Shown piece by piece: positions 7,894-15,184 of a DNA stretch of 62,485 bases. Origin of the DNA: Prevotellamassilia timonensis. Its GTDB lineage: Bacteria; Bacteroidota; Bacteroidia; Bacteroidales; Bacteroidaceae. Location: contig NZ_LT629840.1 of assembly GCF_900106785.1 (NCBI RefSeq), positions 1 through 62,485 on the forward strand, in the 5' to 3' direction. Under the pieces are notes generated by a model that was given only the letters and a program-made list of their open reading frames with translations, was not told the origin of the DNA and did no database searches. The stretch's first letter is position 1. Every line of letters begins with the position of its first letter. Made by a program: the position numbers and the translations under genes.

Positions 7894-8232
7894 ATCTTAC
7901 ACTTTTTGTGCGCAACAAGCTGAAACACAGAGGTTTCAAGAGTGTAAGATGATTTCAAAACATCTTACACACCCCCGCATACATCTTACACATCACACCC
8001 GCCGCCTCGCAGTCGGTTTTGTCGTATGCGGTGGATTTTACGGCACAGGGACGTAGAAGATTCTGTCGGAGCGACAGACTTTTCTGCTCCCCTATGCCGT
8101 GGTATTGCTCTCCCGTGCTTGTGCTGTGTTGTAGCATGTAGGTTGTGTAGGATGTGTGTAGGTGGATTTGGCAGTATCTTACACTGCGTAAAGTGTTGAA
8201 GGTCAATGAGTTGCAGCGTATTAGTGTAAGAT
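7894..8232 (-). repeat. VapE-associated ~340-bp element, copy 1
   Basis: Bounded by ATCTTACAC (7894-7902) and GTGTAAGAT (8224-8232). Internal GTGTAAGAT at 7942-7950 and ATCTTACAC at 8176-8184 make two ATCTTACAC-N39-GTGTAAGAT modules. An inner stem-loop TCTGTCG-gag-CGACAGA lies near 8062-8078, enclosed by ACGGCA..TGCCGT. The copy aligns over its whole length with copies at 30218-30557 and 60228-60566. Here no VapE-like gene and no GTGTACAATTTGTACAC palindrome remain beside it. Confidence 0.85.
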
Positions 8233-8336
8233 GCAAGATACTCGACAAGTAAAGCTTTTGTAGTATTGTAAAGGTCCCGCAACCACTAAACTCAAGCACA
8301 AAACGCTACCACAAAACGCAAGCACCAAACGCAAGC

Positions 8337-8477
8337 ACTAATGGGGGCGACGCGTCCGCATCGGGCATCAAAGCAAAGGCTCACAGACTTGAGTGTAATT
8401 AGTGATGTCTGTGAGCCTTTGTTTAGTGTATAAGCATTGCATTTTCCCCGACGCGAGACGCGTCGCCCCCATTAGAG
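8337..8477. repeat. REP inverted pair enclosing a GTCTGTGAGCC hairpin
   Basis: Forward palindrome 8337-8365 and reverse palindrome 8447-8477 enclose a 15-bp perfect stem, CAAAGGCTCACAGAC (8374-8388) with GTCTGTGAGCCTTTG (8407-8421), followed by TTT. The centre therefore looks like a bidirectional terminator. The same centre occurs at 9490-9535, 30707-30752 and 30909-30953. Confidence 0.85.
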
Positions 8478-8541
8478 CTTGCGTTTTGTGGTAGCGTTTG
8501 GTGTTTGAGTCCGTTCGCATGTTTTCGTTTTCCCAGACGTA

Positions 8542-8589
8542 AATTATGTTTCTTGTGTAGCTTATGTTCTTATGTTCGCGCGTTAGCGG
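8542..8589. repeat. CTTATGTT tandem with CGCGTTAGCGG (copy 2)
   Basis: Contains CTTATGTTCTTATGTTC followed by CGCGTTAGCGG, also found at 28566-28610 and, inverted, at 7788-7837. No function is visible. Confidence 0.5.
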
Positions 8590-8666
8590 ATAGCTATAAG
8601 GGTGGTAACCTTCAAACCGAACCGCAAACCGCGATTACTGCATGATGACATTTATCCCACCTATAT

Positions 8667-8697
8667 TTTGAGGATATAACTTTATTACCTAACTTTG
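8667..8697 (+). promoter_or_regulatory. Consensus promoter of the DUF4160/DUF2442 pair
   Basis: TTTG (8667-8670), 19 nt, then TAACTTTG (8690-8697) matches the Bacteroidota -33/-7 consensus. The ATG of the DUF4160 gene lies 22 nt downstream at 8720. Confidence 0.8.
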
Positions 8698-8719
8698 TAA
8701 CAAGAAACAACAAGAATAT

Positions 8720-8953
8720 ATGCCAACAATATTTTTCTATTTCGGCTTGAGGTTTTTTTTCTTCACCAACGAGCACAAGCCTCCACACATACATGTACGC
8801 AGTGCGGACGGAAAGGCAAAGTTCAATCTGCTTGACGGTACAATGATGGAGGAAAGCACATTGAAAGCCAAAGACCTTAAAAGAGCCAAAGAGGTAATGC
8901 AAGAAAAGCGTGAGGAGTTTCTACAAGAGTGGTACAATATTCACGGTGAATAA
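8720..8953 (+). CDS. DUF4160 domain protein
   Basis: A 77-residue protein with the DUF4160 signature: a start of the type MPTI...GLRFFFFTNEH, then KPPHIHVRSADGKAKFNL. DUF4160 proteins are almost always paired with a DUF2442 protein, and the pair is often treated as a toxin-antitoxin-like module, although the biochemistry is not established as far as I know. The gene follows a consensus promoter and precedes the DUF2442 gene by 19 nt, so they are co-transcribed. Confidence 0.85.
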   Translation: MPTIFFYFGLRFFFFTNEHKPPHIHVRSADGKAKFNLLDGTMMEESTLKAKDLKRAKEVMQEKREEFLQEWYNIHGE

Positions 8954-8972
8954 AAATAATGGAGGATTTGTC

Positions 8973-9386
8973 ATGAACATCAGAAAACTTTGGTTTGCGA
9001 ACAACCGCATCTATATCCAAACAACAGAGGGAGAGGAACTTTATCAGTCTCTCTATTTCTACCCGCGTCTGCTACACGCCACCCCAGAGCAACTTGCCGA
9101 TTGCGAATTGTGGGACGACGGCATTCATTGGGAGGCATTGGACGAAGACGTGAGTTTTGAAAGTTTCCGCTATCCCGAAACCAAAGAACCTGCTACGGGC
9201 TTGCAGGCTGCATTCCTCACTAACCCCGAATTGAACGTGTCTGCCGTCGCACGCAGAATAGGAATAAGGCAAAGCCTGTTGGCAAGTTACATCAAAGGAA
9301 CGAAAAAGCCATCAAATGAACGAAAAACACAGATACTGAATGCCATCCACTCAATAGGGCAATCTCTTATGAATGTAAATTTCTAA
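8973..9386 (+). CDS. DUF2442 protein with C-terminal helix-turn-helix
   Basis: A 137-residue partner of the DUF4160 protein. Residues 1-70 carry the DUF2442 fold (IRKLWFANNRIYIQT...LYFYPRLLHA..EQL..WELWDDGIHWEALDEDVSFESF-like pattern) and residues about 85-130 a helix-turn-helix (NVSAVARRIGIRQSLLASYIKGTKKPS). That makes it the likely DNA-binding, autoregulating member of the pair. The start at 8973 is chosen because GGAGGA lies 7 nt upstream; the longer frame from 8910 overlaps the DUF4160 gene. A strong terminator follows. Confidence 0.82.
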   Translation: MNIRKLWFANNRIYIQTTEGEELYQSLYFYPRLLHATPEQLADCELWDDGIHWEALDEDVSFESFRYPETKEPATGLQAAFLTNPELNVSAVARRIGIRQSLLASYIKGTKKPSNERKTQILNAIHSIGQSLMNVNF

Positions 9387-9393
9387 GCTATCG

Positions 9394-9436
9394 AGTAGGA
9401 GATAAACACTAATCATAGGTGTTTATCTCCTACTTT
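9394..9436 (+). terminator. Strong terminator after the DUF4160/DUF2442 pair
   Basis: A 16-bp perfect stem (AGTAGGAGATAAACAC at 9394-9409 with its complement at 9419-9434) around a 9-nt loop, followed by TT. Confidence 0.8.
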
Positions 9437-9489
9437 CGTGTTCACCAACTTCTCACACCACCATTAAGACATAAGCTCATACACCCAAT

Positions 9490-9577
9490 AAAGGCTCACA
9501 GACTGCGCTAATTACGCGCCGGTCTGTGAGCCTTTGCTTTATAATGCCCGACGCGGGACGCGTCGCCCCCATTAGAG
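9490..9577. repeat. Half REP unit: GTCTGTGAGCC hairpin plus reverse palindrome
   Basis: AAAGGCTCACAGAC (9490-9503) pairs with GTCTGTGAGCCTTT (9522-9535) and is followed by the reverse palindrome CCCGACGCGGGACGCGTCGCC..ATTAGAG (9547-9577). The forward palindrome expected on the left is missing. Confidence 0.8.
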
Positions 9578-9629
9578 CTTGCGTTTAGTGCTTGCGTTTC
9601 TTTGCAGCGCGTTTCAGACAATTTGTTTA

Positions 9630-10166
9630 CTATTGTTGGTCAACTTGTGTAACTATCCATCGCGAACCGGCGCCCGACATCGAATAGAATTTCAAGTCGC
9701 CACCATTGCCTCCCCACATATTGAGCGACATGCCTTGGTTCACCTTATTGGTGGTAATGCCAAAACCTGGCTTGTCACCTACTTCGGTAAAACGCGTGTC
9801 TAAATACCAGGTGGCAGCCTCATCTTGGGTCCATGATGCGGCCTCGCCATGCGAACAAGGACACAATGCGGTCAACTTGTAGGCTTCGCCAAGCGCCTTG
9901 TTATAGATGGCAAAGCCATCGGTCTCATTACCCACAAAGCAGAACAACTGGCTGTCCTGGTTCGTGTCGAGCAGGGCCGTTTTTGCCTCTTTGCTACTGG
10001 TGGCGCTCCACACATAATCGGTGTTGTCGCAGCAGCTTAAACGCAGCCACTTCTCGCCGTATGTTGTTGAGAAAATAGCGCGATTGAGCGGCAGAATTAC
10101 ATTAGATTGCGCCCATGTGGCCACCGATAGCAGCACGACCATGAGCAATAGAGATAATTTCTTCAT
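9630..10166 (-). CDS. Secreted protein with a ricin-like carbohydrate-binding type domain
   Basis: A 178-residue protein with a clear signal peptide (MKKLSLLLMVVLLSVATWAQ). The rest, with repeated W/Y and the segment MSLNMWGGNGGDLKFY, resembles the beta-trefoil-like modules attached to Bacteroidales glycosidases. The N-terminal part of the 1173-residue hexosaminidase in this window has a comparable MNQWGGAGAGKSLGLW segment. It may bind glycans at the cell surface or in the periplasm. It is a single gene with its own -7 box. Function is inferred from similarity of pattern only. Confidence 0.6.
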   Translation of the reverse strand: MKKLSLLLMVVLLSVATWAQSNVILPLNRAIFSTTYGEKWLRLSCCDNTDYVWSATSSKEAKTALLDTNQDSQLFCFVGNETDGFAIYNKALGEAYKLTALCPCSHGEAASWTQDEAATWYLDTRFTEVGDKPGFGITTNKVNQGMSLNMWGGNGGDLKFYSMSGAGSRWIVTQVDQQ

Positions 10167-10245
10167 GCGTTATAGTTATTAGGTTATTGTTAGGTTGTTG
10201 TCAAGTTATTGTTCTTTCACCGGGTGTTCAAGTACAGGACTTCTG

Positions 10246-10253
10246 CAAATATA
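10246..10253 (-). promoter_or_regulatory. Candidate promoter of the secreted protein gene
   Basis: On the minus strand this reads TATATTTG, a match to TAnnTTTG, about 80 nt upstream of the ATG at 10166. Confidence 0.45.
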
Positions 10254-10352
10254 CAACAAAGTGCGTGTTAATCACAACAAAAGGGTTAACAATGTTTCAA
10301 GCGACGCGCATATCGTACAATTTGTTGTAAAAACGGAGACAGCATATCTGTG

Positions 10353-10898
10353 TCAATCGCTTTCGGTATGACGGCGCTGGGGAGGCGTTACCTCCCAACT
10401 GGCAGCATTGTGCAGCTGGCCAAAACTCAAGTCTATGCCAGCATCAAGCAGTTGACGTGCCAAGGCGGGCTTGCCCCTGAAGCCATGGACGGTCCATTGT
10501 GTGGTGGGGCGCAACTGTTTGTGCAGACGCAGCAAACGGTCGTAGGTGCGCACAATGTGCAGTGTGACGGGCAACTGCTGTGACTCGGCCAGAGCTATTT
10601 GTGCCACAAACAGGCGTTCCTGTTCGGCAAGTGGGGCACCGCGCAAGGCATCAAGTCCACACTCGCCCAACATAATGACCTGCGGGTGTTGCAGCAGCAG
10701 TGGCATATTGGCCAACATGTGCCTGCAACCTTCGGCGTCGGCCGTCCACCACGGGTGTATGCCCACAGCATACCATGCGCCGTTGCGCGGTGCGAAATTC
10801 GCGGGGTGGCGCACCCAATCCTCTGGCACGCTGATAATGGCGTTGTCGGCCTCAAGGTTGTGTGTGTGAAAGTCTGTGATGTCAGGCATCGGCATCAT
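10353..10898 (-). CDS. TatD-family metal-dependent hydrolase, short C-terminus
   Basis: A 181-residue protein of the TatD nuclease family. Visible ligands are HTH in DFHTHN near the N-terminus, the Glu of LGECGLD, the His of LHIVR and HGFRG. It starts 2 nt after the wbqC-like gene, so both are translated from one mRNA. It is shorter than the usual ~200-260 residues. It ends in TPPQRRHTESD and lacks the last conserved acidic segment (ETD-like). Removing one C from the CCCC run near 10373 would give a different C-terminal tail, so a frameshift is possible but not shown. Confidence 0.75.
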   Translation of the reverse strand: MMPMPDITDFHTHNLEADNAIISVPEDWVRHPANFAPRNGAWYAVGIHPWWTADAEGCRHMLANMPLLLQHPQVIMLGECGLDALRGAPLAEQERLFVAQIALAESQQLPVTLHIVRTYDRLLRLHKQLRPTTQWTVHGFRGKPALARQLLDAGIDLSFGQLHNAASWEVTPPQRRHTESD

Positions 10899-10899
10899 G

Positions 10900-11526
10900 T
10901 CATATCAAGCTTTGTTTGAGCACCATGCGGCTCTCGGGTCCCATATTAAACAGCAAATCAACAATGCTGAGATTTGGCAGAAAGCCCGTACGCTCCTTAA
11001 ACACCTGATAATAAGGTTGCACTCTAAACTGCGCGTCGTGCTCAATCGGCACTTTGGGCGAAACCAAAATGCGCAGGTCGGCAGCACCGGCTGGCACCTC
11101 TGCCACATAGTCACGGCTCACTTCAACGCTTGGCGTGAGCGACAAGAGCGACAGCACAACGTTGTGGAGCGCGGCATTGAAGTCGGCTAAATACTCAAAG
11201 GGGTGTTCATAGAGCGGACGGAAATCGTCGGCATAGTATTCAAAATAAGGACTTCCCTCATACGCCGACGCCAAGGCGTTCCAGTGTAAATGGCGCCAGT
11301 CGCCATGGTCTGACAGGCGTACCTTGCCCATAGGGGTATGCCCCACCCCATCGCGCACTACGGGCAGGGTGAGCGGTTGCGCTCCCGAGGGGGTGGCTAT
11401 GTAACAACGGTTGCGGTAGGTCTGCTTTACATAATGTTCGCCAAGGTCTACCAACGCATGGTCGGCGGCATAAAGGTGGGCGTAATATTGTATAGGAGCG
11501 AGATAGGCTGATGAGAGAATTATCAC
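10900..11526 (-). CDS. wbqC: WbqC family protein
   Basis: A 208-residue member of the WbqC family, recognised by SSAYLAPIQYYA at the N-terminus, the YRNRC motif, GxxHTPMGKVRLSDHGDWRHLHWNAL and the C-terminal PFLPNLSIVDLLFNMGPES-type ending. Family members are linked to surface polysaccharide or antigen synthesis, but the reaction is not defined. In Bacteroidales it commonly follows the signal peptidase genes downstream of dapB, as here. A 300-nt repeat-filled gap now separates it from them. Confidence 0.85.
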   Translation of the reverse strand: MIILSSAYLAPIQYYAHLYAADHALVDLGEHYVKQTYRNRCYIATPSGAQPLTLPVVRDGVGHTPMGKVRLSDHGDWRHLHWNALASAYEGSPYFEYYADDFRPLYEHPFEYLADFNAALHNVVLSLLSLTPSVEVSRDYVAEVPAGAADLRILVSPKVPIEHDAQFRVQPYYQVFKERTGFLPNLSIVDLLFNMGPESRMVLKQSLI

Positions 11527-11600
11527 GACAGTATAATGTTTAATGGAAAGAGAGGGGGGCGTACAGCCTCGGGGCTTCCGCTTGTGCAGCAGTTTTATAT

Positions 11601-11652
11601 AACGCGGGGCGAGGCTGTTGAAAATTAACGCGGGGCGAGGCTGCAGAAAATT
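11601..11652. repeat. Two tandem 26-bp units
   Basis: Two head-to-tail units beginning AACGCGGGGCGAGGCTG and ending GAAAATT, at 11601-11626 and 11627-11652. The GAGGCTG..GAAAA part is the complement of the TTTTTCAGCAGCCTC stretch found near REP copies at 11761, 55928 and 59960. Confidence 0.7.
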
Positions 11653-11654
11653 AG

Positions 11655-11800
11655 CCCGACGCGAGACGCGTCGCCCCCATTAGAGATAGCGTTTGGTGGT
11701 AGCATTTTGTGCTTGAAGATACGCAAACACTAATGGGGGCGACGCGTCTCGCGTCGGTTTTTTTTCAGCAGCCTCGGGACGCGTCGCCCCCCCATTAGTG
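11655..11800. repeat. REP palindromes between the wbqC and signal-peptidase-like genes
   Basis: Reverse copy 11655-11685, forward copy 11729-11757 and a truncated reverse copy 11772-11800, joined by stretches of the (ACGCAAACACTAA)-type flank. These three copies and the two 26-bp units fill the gap 11527-11833. No gene is seen there. Confidence 0.85.
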
Positions 11801-11833
11801 TTTGCGGCTTCTGTCCCCCCCAAAAAGGCACAT

Positions 11834-12484
11834 TCAAGGTTTGTAGTAAACCACCTTGCCCACCAAAGCATCGTGTGGCACAAGTATGAACGAGTCGGGA
11901 CACGTCTCCACCCAATAATAGTCGCGCATCAAGCGCACCTTAGTCAGCGGTTGTCCGCCAAGCAGCAAGTGGCCCAAGGTGTCAACTTCCACGCTGGTGC
12001 AGTGCTCATACTGGCGCATGATGTAAGCCAACAGACGGGCATTGTAGGGTGTGACACGCACACTATGGTTTTGGCCGGGTATCACAATGGGTTGTGCGTC
12101 AGGCGAAGTGCGTCCGGGTATCACGATACGCCTTACGGGGTCAATCCAAACCGTTTGGCCGGGCAATGCACGACACACGCCCGCCATGGTCATTGGGGTG
12201 TGATGCCCATCGTCGACGGTAAACACGAGCGGATCGCCCTCGGCGGGCACGCGGTAGCCCCAACGGTGGTAGCCCCACAAGCCCTCGCCCGGTACACGCA
12301 GTCCATAGTAGGTAAGGCTCACCAACGCGTGTTGGCCGCCAACCATACGCGCATGACCTAACAAGCAAAAACGCACTACGAGTAACAACAAAGCCAGCAC
12401 GACATAGGGCCTCAACCACACCCACCCCTTGCGCAGGGTTGAGGCGGTACGTATGGCAGTATGTCGTGCTGATGGTGCTTTCAT
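11834..12484 (-). CDS. S26 signal-peptidase-like protein lacking catalytic Ser and Lys
   Basis: A 216-residue membrane protein with one N-terminal transmembrane segment (about 27-43) and a fold like signal peptidase I: LVSLTYYGLRVP aligns with LLVSKLSYGPRIP of the neighbouring LepB, and CRALPGQTV with CVGLPGQTL. The segment that should hold the nucleophile Ser (PSSSLEKT in LepB) reads HARMVGG, and the place of the general-base Lys is Gly. It therefore looks catalytically dead and may help or regulate LepB. It is 30 nt downstream of lepB in the same operon. Confidence 0.75.
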   Translation of the reverse strand: MKAPSARHTAIRTASTLRKGWVWLRPYVVLALLLLVVRFCLLGHARMVGGQHALVSLTYYGLRVPGEGLWGYHRWGYRVPAEGDPLVFTVDDGHHTPMTMAGVCRALPGQTVWIDPVRRIVIPGRTSPDAQPIVIPGQNHSVRVTPYNARLLAYIMRQYEHCTSVEVDTLGHLLLGGQPLTKVRLMRDYYWVETCPDSFILVPHDALVGKVVYYKP

Positions 12485-12514
12485 GTACTATATTTACTAA
12501 CCAGATAAAGGCTA

Positions 12515-14047
12515 TTACTTAATGTCCCACACGCGCTTGAAGATGCGGTTCCAGCGCACATGGCCGTCAAACCAGCCGTAGTCGGGATCGAGCGAGAGCC
12601 ATACAAAGAGCGGCTTGCCCACAATGTGATCCTCGGGCACGAAGCCCCAAAAACGTGAGTCGGCAGAGTTGTCGCGGTTGTCGCCCATCATCCAGTAGTA
12701 GTCGAGCTTGAAGGTGTAATCGTTTGCCACCTTGCCATTGATGTAGATTTTGCCACCACGCACCTGCAGGTCGTTACCCTCGTACACGCGGATAGGACGC
12801 TCGTAAATGGGCAGATTCTGCAGGGTAAGGTGCAGTTTGGCACCCTTTTTCGGTATCCACAGCGGTCCATAATTAGCCGTTGTCCAGTTCTTCTGCATAT
12901 TCTGCGGATAGAGCCAGTCGGCCGTTGGGGCAGCGGGCTTGATGCTGCTCACCAGTTCGGGGTGGCGGGCCAGTTCGTTTTTCACCGCATTAGTCAGGGG
13001 CATCCACACCGTCTGCCCGTTGCGCATGGTGTACAGATCCTCGTCGGTGATGCCAAGCTCCTTCTTCAGTTCGACAGGCATATCTTGCTTGAAAGTCACC
13101 TCATAGGCAAATTGCACATTGGCGGGCTGCGGGTTGGGCTTGCCGTCAAGGTAAATCACATTATTGCGAATTTGCAACGTCTGTCCAGGCAATCCCACAC
13201 AGCGCTTTACATAGTTCTCGCGGCGGTCGGTCGGACGCGCCACAATCTGGCCAAACTGTTCGGGTTGGCTGCGCATGTAGGCGGTTCCGGCAGCATAGAG
13301 GCGATGGTAGAAGGCTTGTTGCTCGTCGTAACTCATGCCCTGGCGCATGGTACTTGTAGCCAGCGTGGGCTGTGCATCGGGTGTGGCAGCAGGCTGTCCC
13401 AGCATTTGGTCGCCTATTTGGTAGGCCAGGCGGTAGTAGTCCTGGTTCTGCTGGTTGAGGGCCACGGTGTCGCCAGCAGGATAATTGAACACCACGATGT
13501 CGTTGAGCTGCACGTGACCAAGTCCCTCAACACGACGGTAGTCCCAATGCGGGTGATCGAGATAGCTCTTACAGTTGAATATGGGCAATGTGTGCTGCGT
13601 GAGCGGCATGTAAAGCGGTGTTTGCGGAATGCGCGGCCCGTACGACAACTTTGACACTAACAGATAGTCGCCAGTGAGCAAAGTCTTTTCGAGTGACGAC
13701 GAGGGAATGACAAAGTTCTGGAAGAAGAATTGGTTGAGGAAGTAGATGGCCACGAGTGCAAACACAATGGCGTCTACCCAACTCATAACGAAGCGTGTGA
13801 CGGGACCTACCTCGGGCTCGCGCCACCAACCCCAATTTATCTTACGTGATATGTAGAGGTCGTATATAAGGGGCAACACGATGAGCCCCCACCACGAACC
13901 TACCCAATAGAGGAAGGCCAGATACAGCGCAGTGGTTATGCCGAACATCACCCACGAGGGCTTTTTGTCCTTGCGCCCGGCTTTGTTCATTACGGTAGTG
14001 TCTTGTGCAGAACGATTGTCTGCACCGTCATCTTTGGTATATTGCAT
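12515..14047 (-). CDS. lepB: Signal peptidase I
   Basis: A 510-residue signal peptidase that removes signal peptides at the outer face of the inner membrane. Nucleophile Ser118 is in VIPSSSLEKTLLTGD, general-base Lys281 in ENYVKRCVGLPGQ, and box E is GDNRDNSADSRFWGFVP near the C-terminus. It has hydrophobic segments at about 33-65 and 86-107. It is larger than enterobacterial enzymes because of long insertions, as is usual in Bacteroidales. It sits 17 nt downstream of dapB. A later in-frame ATG (residue 20, MNKAGRKDKK) is an alternative start. Confidence 0.93.
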   Translation of the reverse strand: MQYTKDDGADNRSAQDTTVMNKAGRKDKKPSWVMFGITTALYLAFLYWVGSWWGLIVLPLIYDLYISRKINWGWWREPEVGPVTRFVMSWVDAIVFALVAIYFLNQFFFQNFVIPSSSLEKTLLTGDYLLVSKLSYGPRIPQTPLYMPLTQHTLPIFNCKSYLDHPHWDYRRVEGLGHVQLNDIVVFNYPAGDTVALNQQNQDYYRLAYQIGDQMLGQPAATPDAQPTLATSTMRQGMSYDEQQAFYHRLYAAGTAYMRSQPEQFGQIVARPTDRRENYVKRCVGLPGQTLQIRNNVIYLDGKPNPQPANVQFAYEVTFKQDMPVELKKELGITDEDLYTMRNGQTVWMPLTNAVKNELARHPELVSSIKPAAPTADWLYPQNMQKNWTTANYGPLWIPKKGAKLHLTLQNLPIYERPIRVYEGNDLQVRGGKIYINGKVANDYTFKLDYYWMMGDNRDNSADSRFWGFVPEDHIVGKPLFVWLSLDPDYGWFDGHVRWNRIFKRVWDIK

Positions 14048-14064
14048 ACTGAATTAGCGTGTGG

Positions 14065-14820
14065 TTAGAACTTGAACAAATCGTCGGTAGTGAGCAGTCC
14101 CTCGTGTGTGGCCGTAAATTCGGCTGCCAGCACGGCACCAAGGGCAAAGCCGCTGCGGTTGTGTGCCGAATGGGTTATCTGTATCATGTCGGCAGGCGAG
14201 TCGTAAGTCAGGGTGTGTATGCCCGGCACCTCGCCCTCGCGTATGGCATCGATGCGAAGCAGATTTTCAGGCTGATCCTTGCTGCCCGTGATGGTGCCAT
14301 CGGCATTGTGCACCTCGCCCTTCACCCAATCGTCCTTGCGGTCAAGCTCGGCACACACCTGCTCTGCCAGCGTGATGGCGGTGCCGCTTGGGGCGTCGAG
14401 CTTGTGAATGTGGTGTGTCTCTACCTCGCTCACGTCGTAAGTGGGGTAAGCATTCATGATACGGGCCAAATATTTGTTGACAGCAGAGAAGATGGCTACG
14501 CCCAACGAAAAGTTTGAGGCCCAAAACAGGGTGTGGCCCTCTTCGGTACAAGCCTTGCGCACATCGGCCTCATGGTCTTTAAGCCAGCCTGTGCTGCCGC
14601 TCACCACCTTCACGCCCTGCTTCCAGGCACGCAGATAATTGCCATAGGCTGCGGTAGGATTGGTAAACTCTATGGCCACATCGGCGCTGCGGAATGCGTC
14701 GCTCTCTATGTCGTCCATATTGTTTATGTCGATGATGCACACTATTTCGTGTCCGCGCTGACGCGCTATATTTTCTATCATGTGGCCCATTTTGCCGTAG
14801 CCAATCAATGCAATTTTCAT
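14065..14820 (-). CDS. dapB: 4-hydroxy-tetrahydrodipicolinate reductase
   Basis: A 251-residue NAD(P)H-dependent enzyme of lysine and diaminopimelate synthesis. The N-terminal Rossmann motif reads ALIGYGKMGHMIE, the substrate segment is ETHHIHKLDAPSGTAI with the catalytic His-His and Lys, and the C-terminus ends FALGAVLAAEF...GLLTTDDLF. It is the first gene of the dapB-lepB-lepB-like operon, with a -7 box about 33 nt upstream of its ATG. Confidence 0.95.
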   Translation of the reverse strand: MKIALIGYGKMGHMIENIARQRGHEIVCIIDINNMDDIESDAFRSADVAIEFTNPTAAYGNYLRAWKQGVKVVSGSTGWLKDHEADVRKACTEEGHTLFWASNFSLGVAIFSAVNKYLARIMNAYPTYDVSEVETHHIHKLDAPSGTAITLAEQVCAELDRKDDWVKGEVHNADGTITGSKDQPENLLRIDAIREGEVPGIHTLTYDSPADMIQITHSAHNRSGFALGAVLAAEFTATHEGLLTTDDLFKF

Positions 14821-14852
14821 TTCGTTTTGTGTTTGTCGTTTTTATTTTAAGG

Positions 14853-14860
14853 CAAAAATA
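14853..14860 (-). promoter_or_regulatory. Candidate dapB operon promoter
   Basis: Reads TATTTTTG on the minus strand, fitting TAnnTTTG. A weak TTGTG at the -33 distance (14879-14883) is present. Confidence 0.5.
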
Positions 14861-15055
14861 ATGTTTTATTGTGGCACTCACAAGTTTAGCTTTATTTATT
14901 TGACTTTTCCTCCCCTCCTTGTGCGGCTTTGCGGCATATCATTTACGCCCCGCACTTTTTGCATCAAACGTGCGCCCCACCCGCTTCTGTGCCACCGCAG
15001 CGGCTCCATACGGCAACTGCTGGTAAGGGACTATTCCTACAAGGTAAAATCTACA

Positions 15056-15116
15056 TATAAAAAGCCGTTGGCGGAATTGGTTGACACATTGCTTGGTCAA
15101 CCAATTCCGCCAACGG
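15056..15116 (-). terminator. folD terminator with a 21-bp perfect stem
   Basis: Arms 15065-15085 and 15096-15116 are exact reverse complements around a 10-nt loop. On the minus strand the stem is followed by CTTTTTATA, so it should terminate folD transcription. The stem is unusually long for a terminator. Confidence 0.8.
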
Positions 15117-15184
15117 ACTATGTAAAACAACTGCGGACGGGCTTACGTGTGCAAATGCGGCCACACATTAGCGGCATTCACCCG

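Noticed and set aside
7788-8056. Reading frames in the repeat region before the DUF4160 gene
   Set aside because: They differ between the three copies of the 340-bp element and lack start signals.
12830-13654. 274-codon plus-strand frame
   Set aside because: It lies antisense to lepB, whose motifs are unmistakable.
15061-15120. tRNA-Leu-like sequence
   Set aside because: It cannot form a cloverleaf; the sequence is a simple hairpin with a T run on the minus strand.
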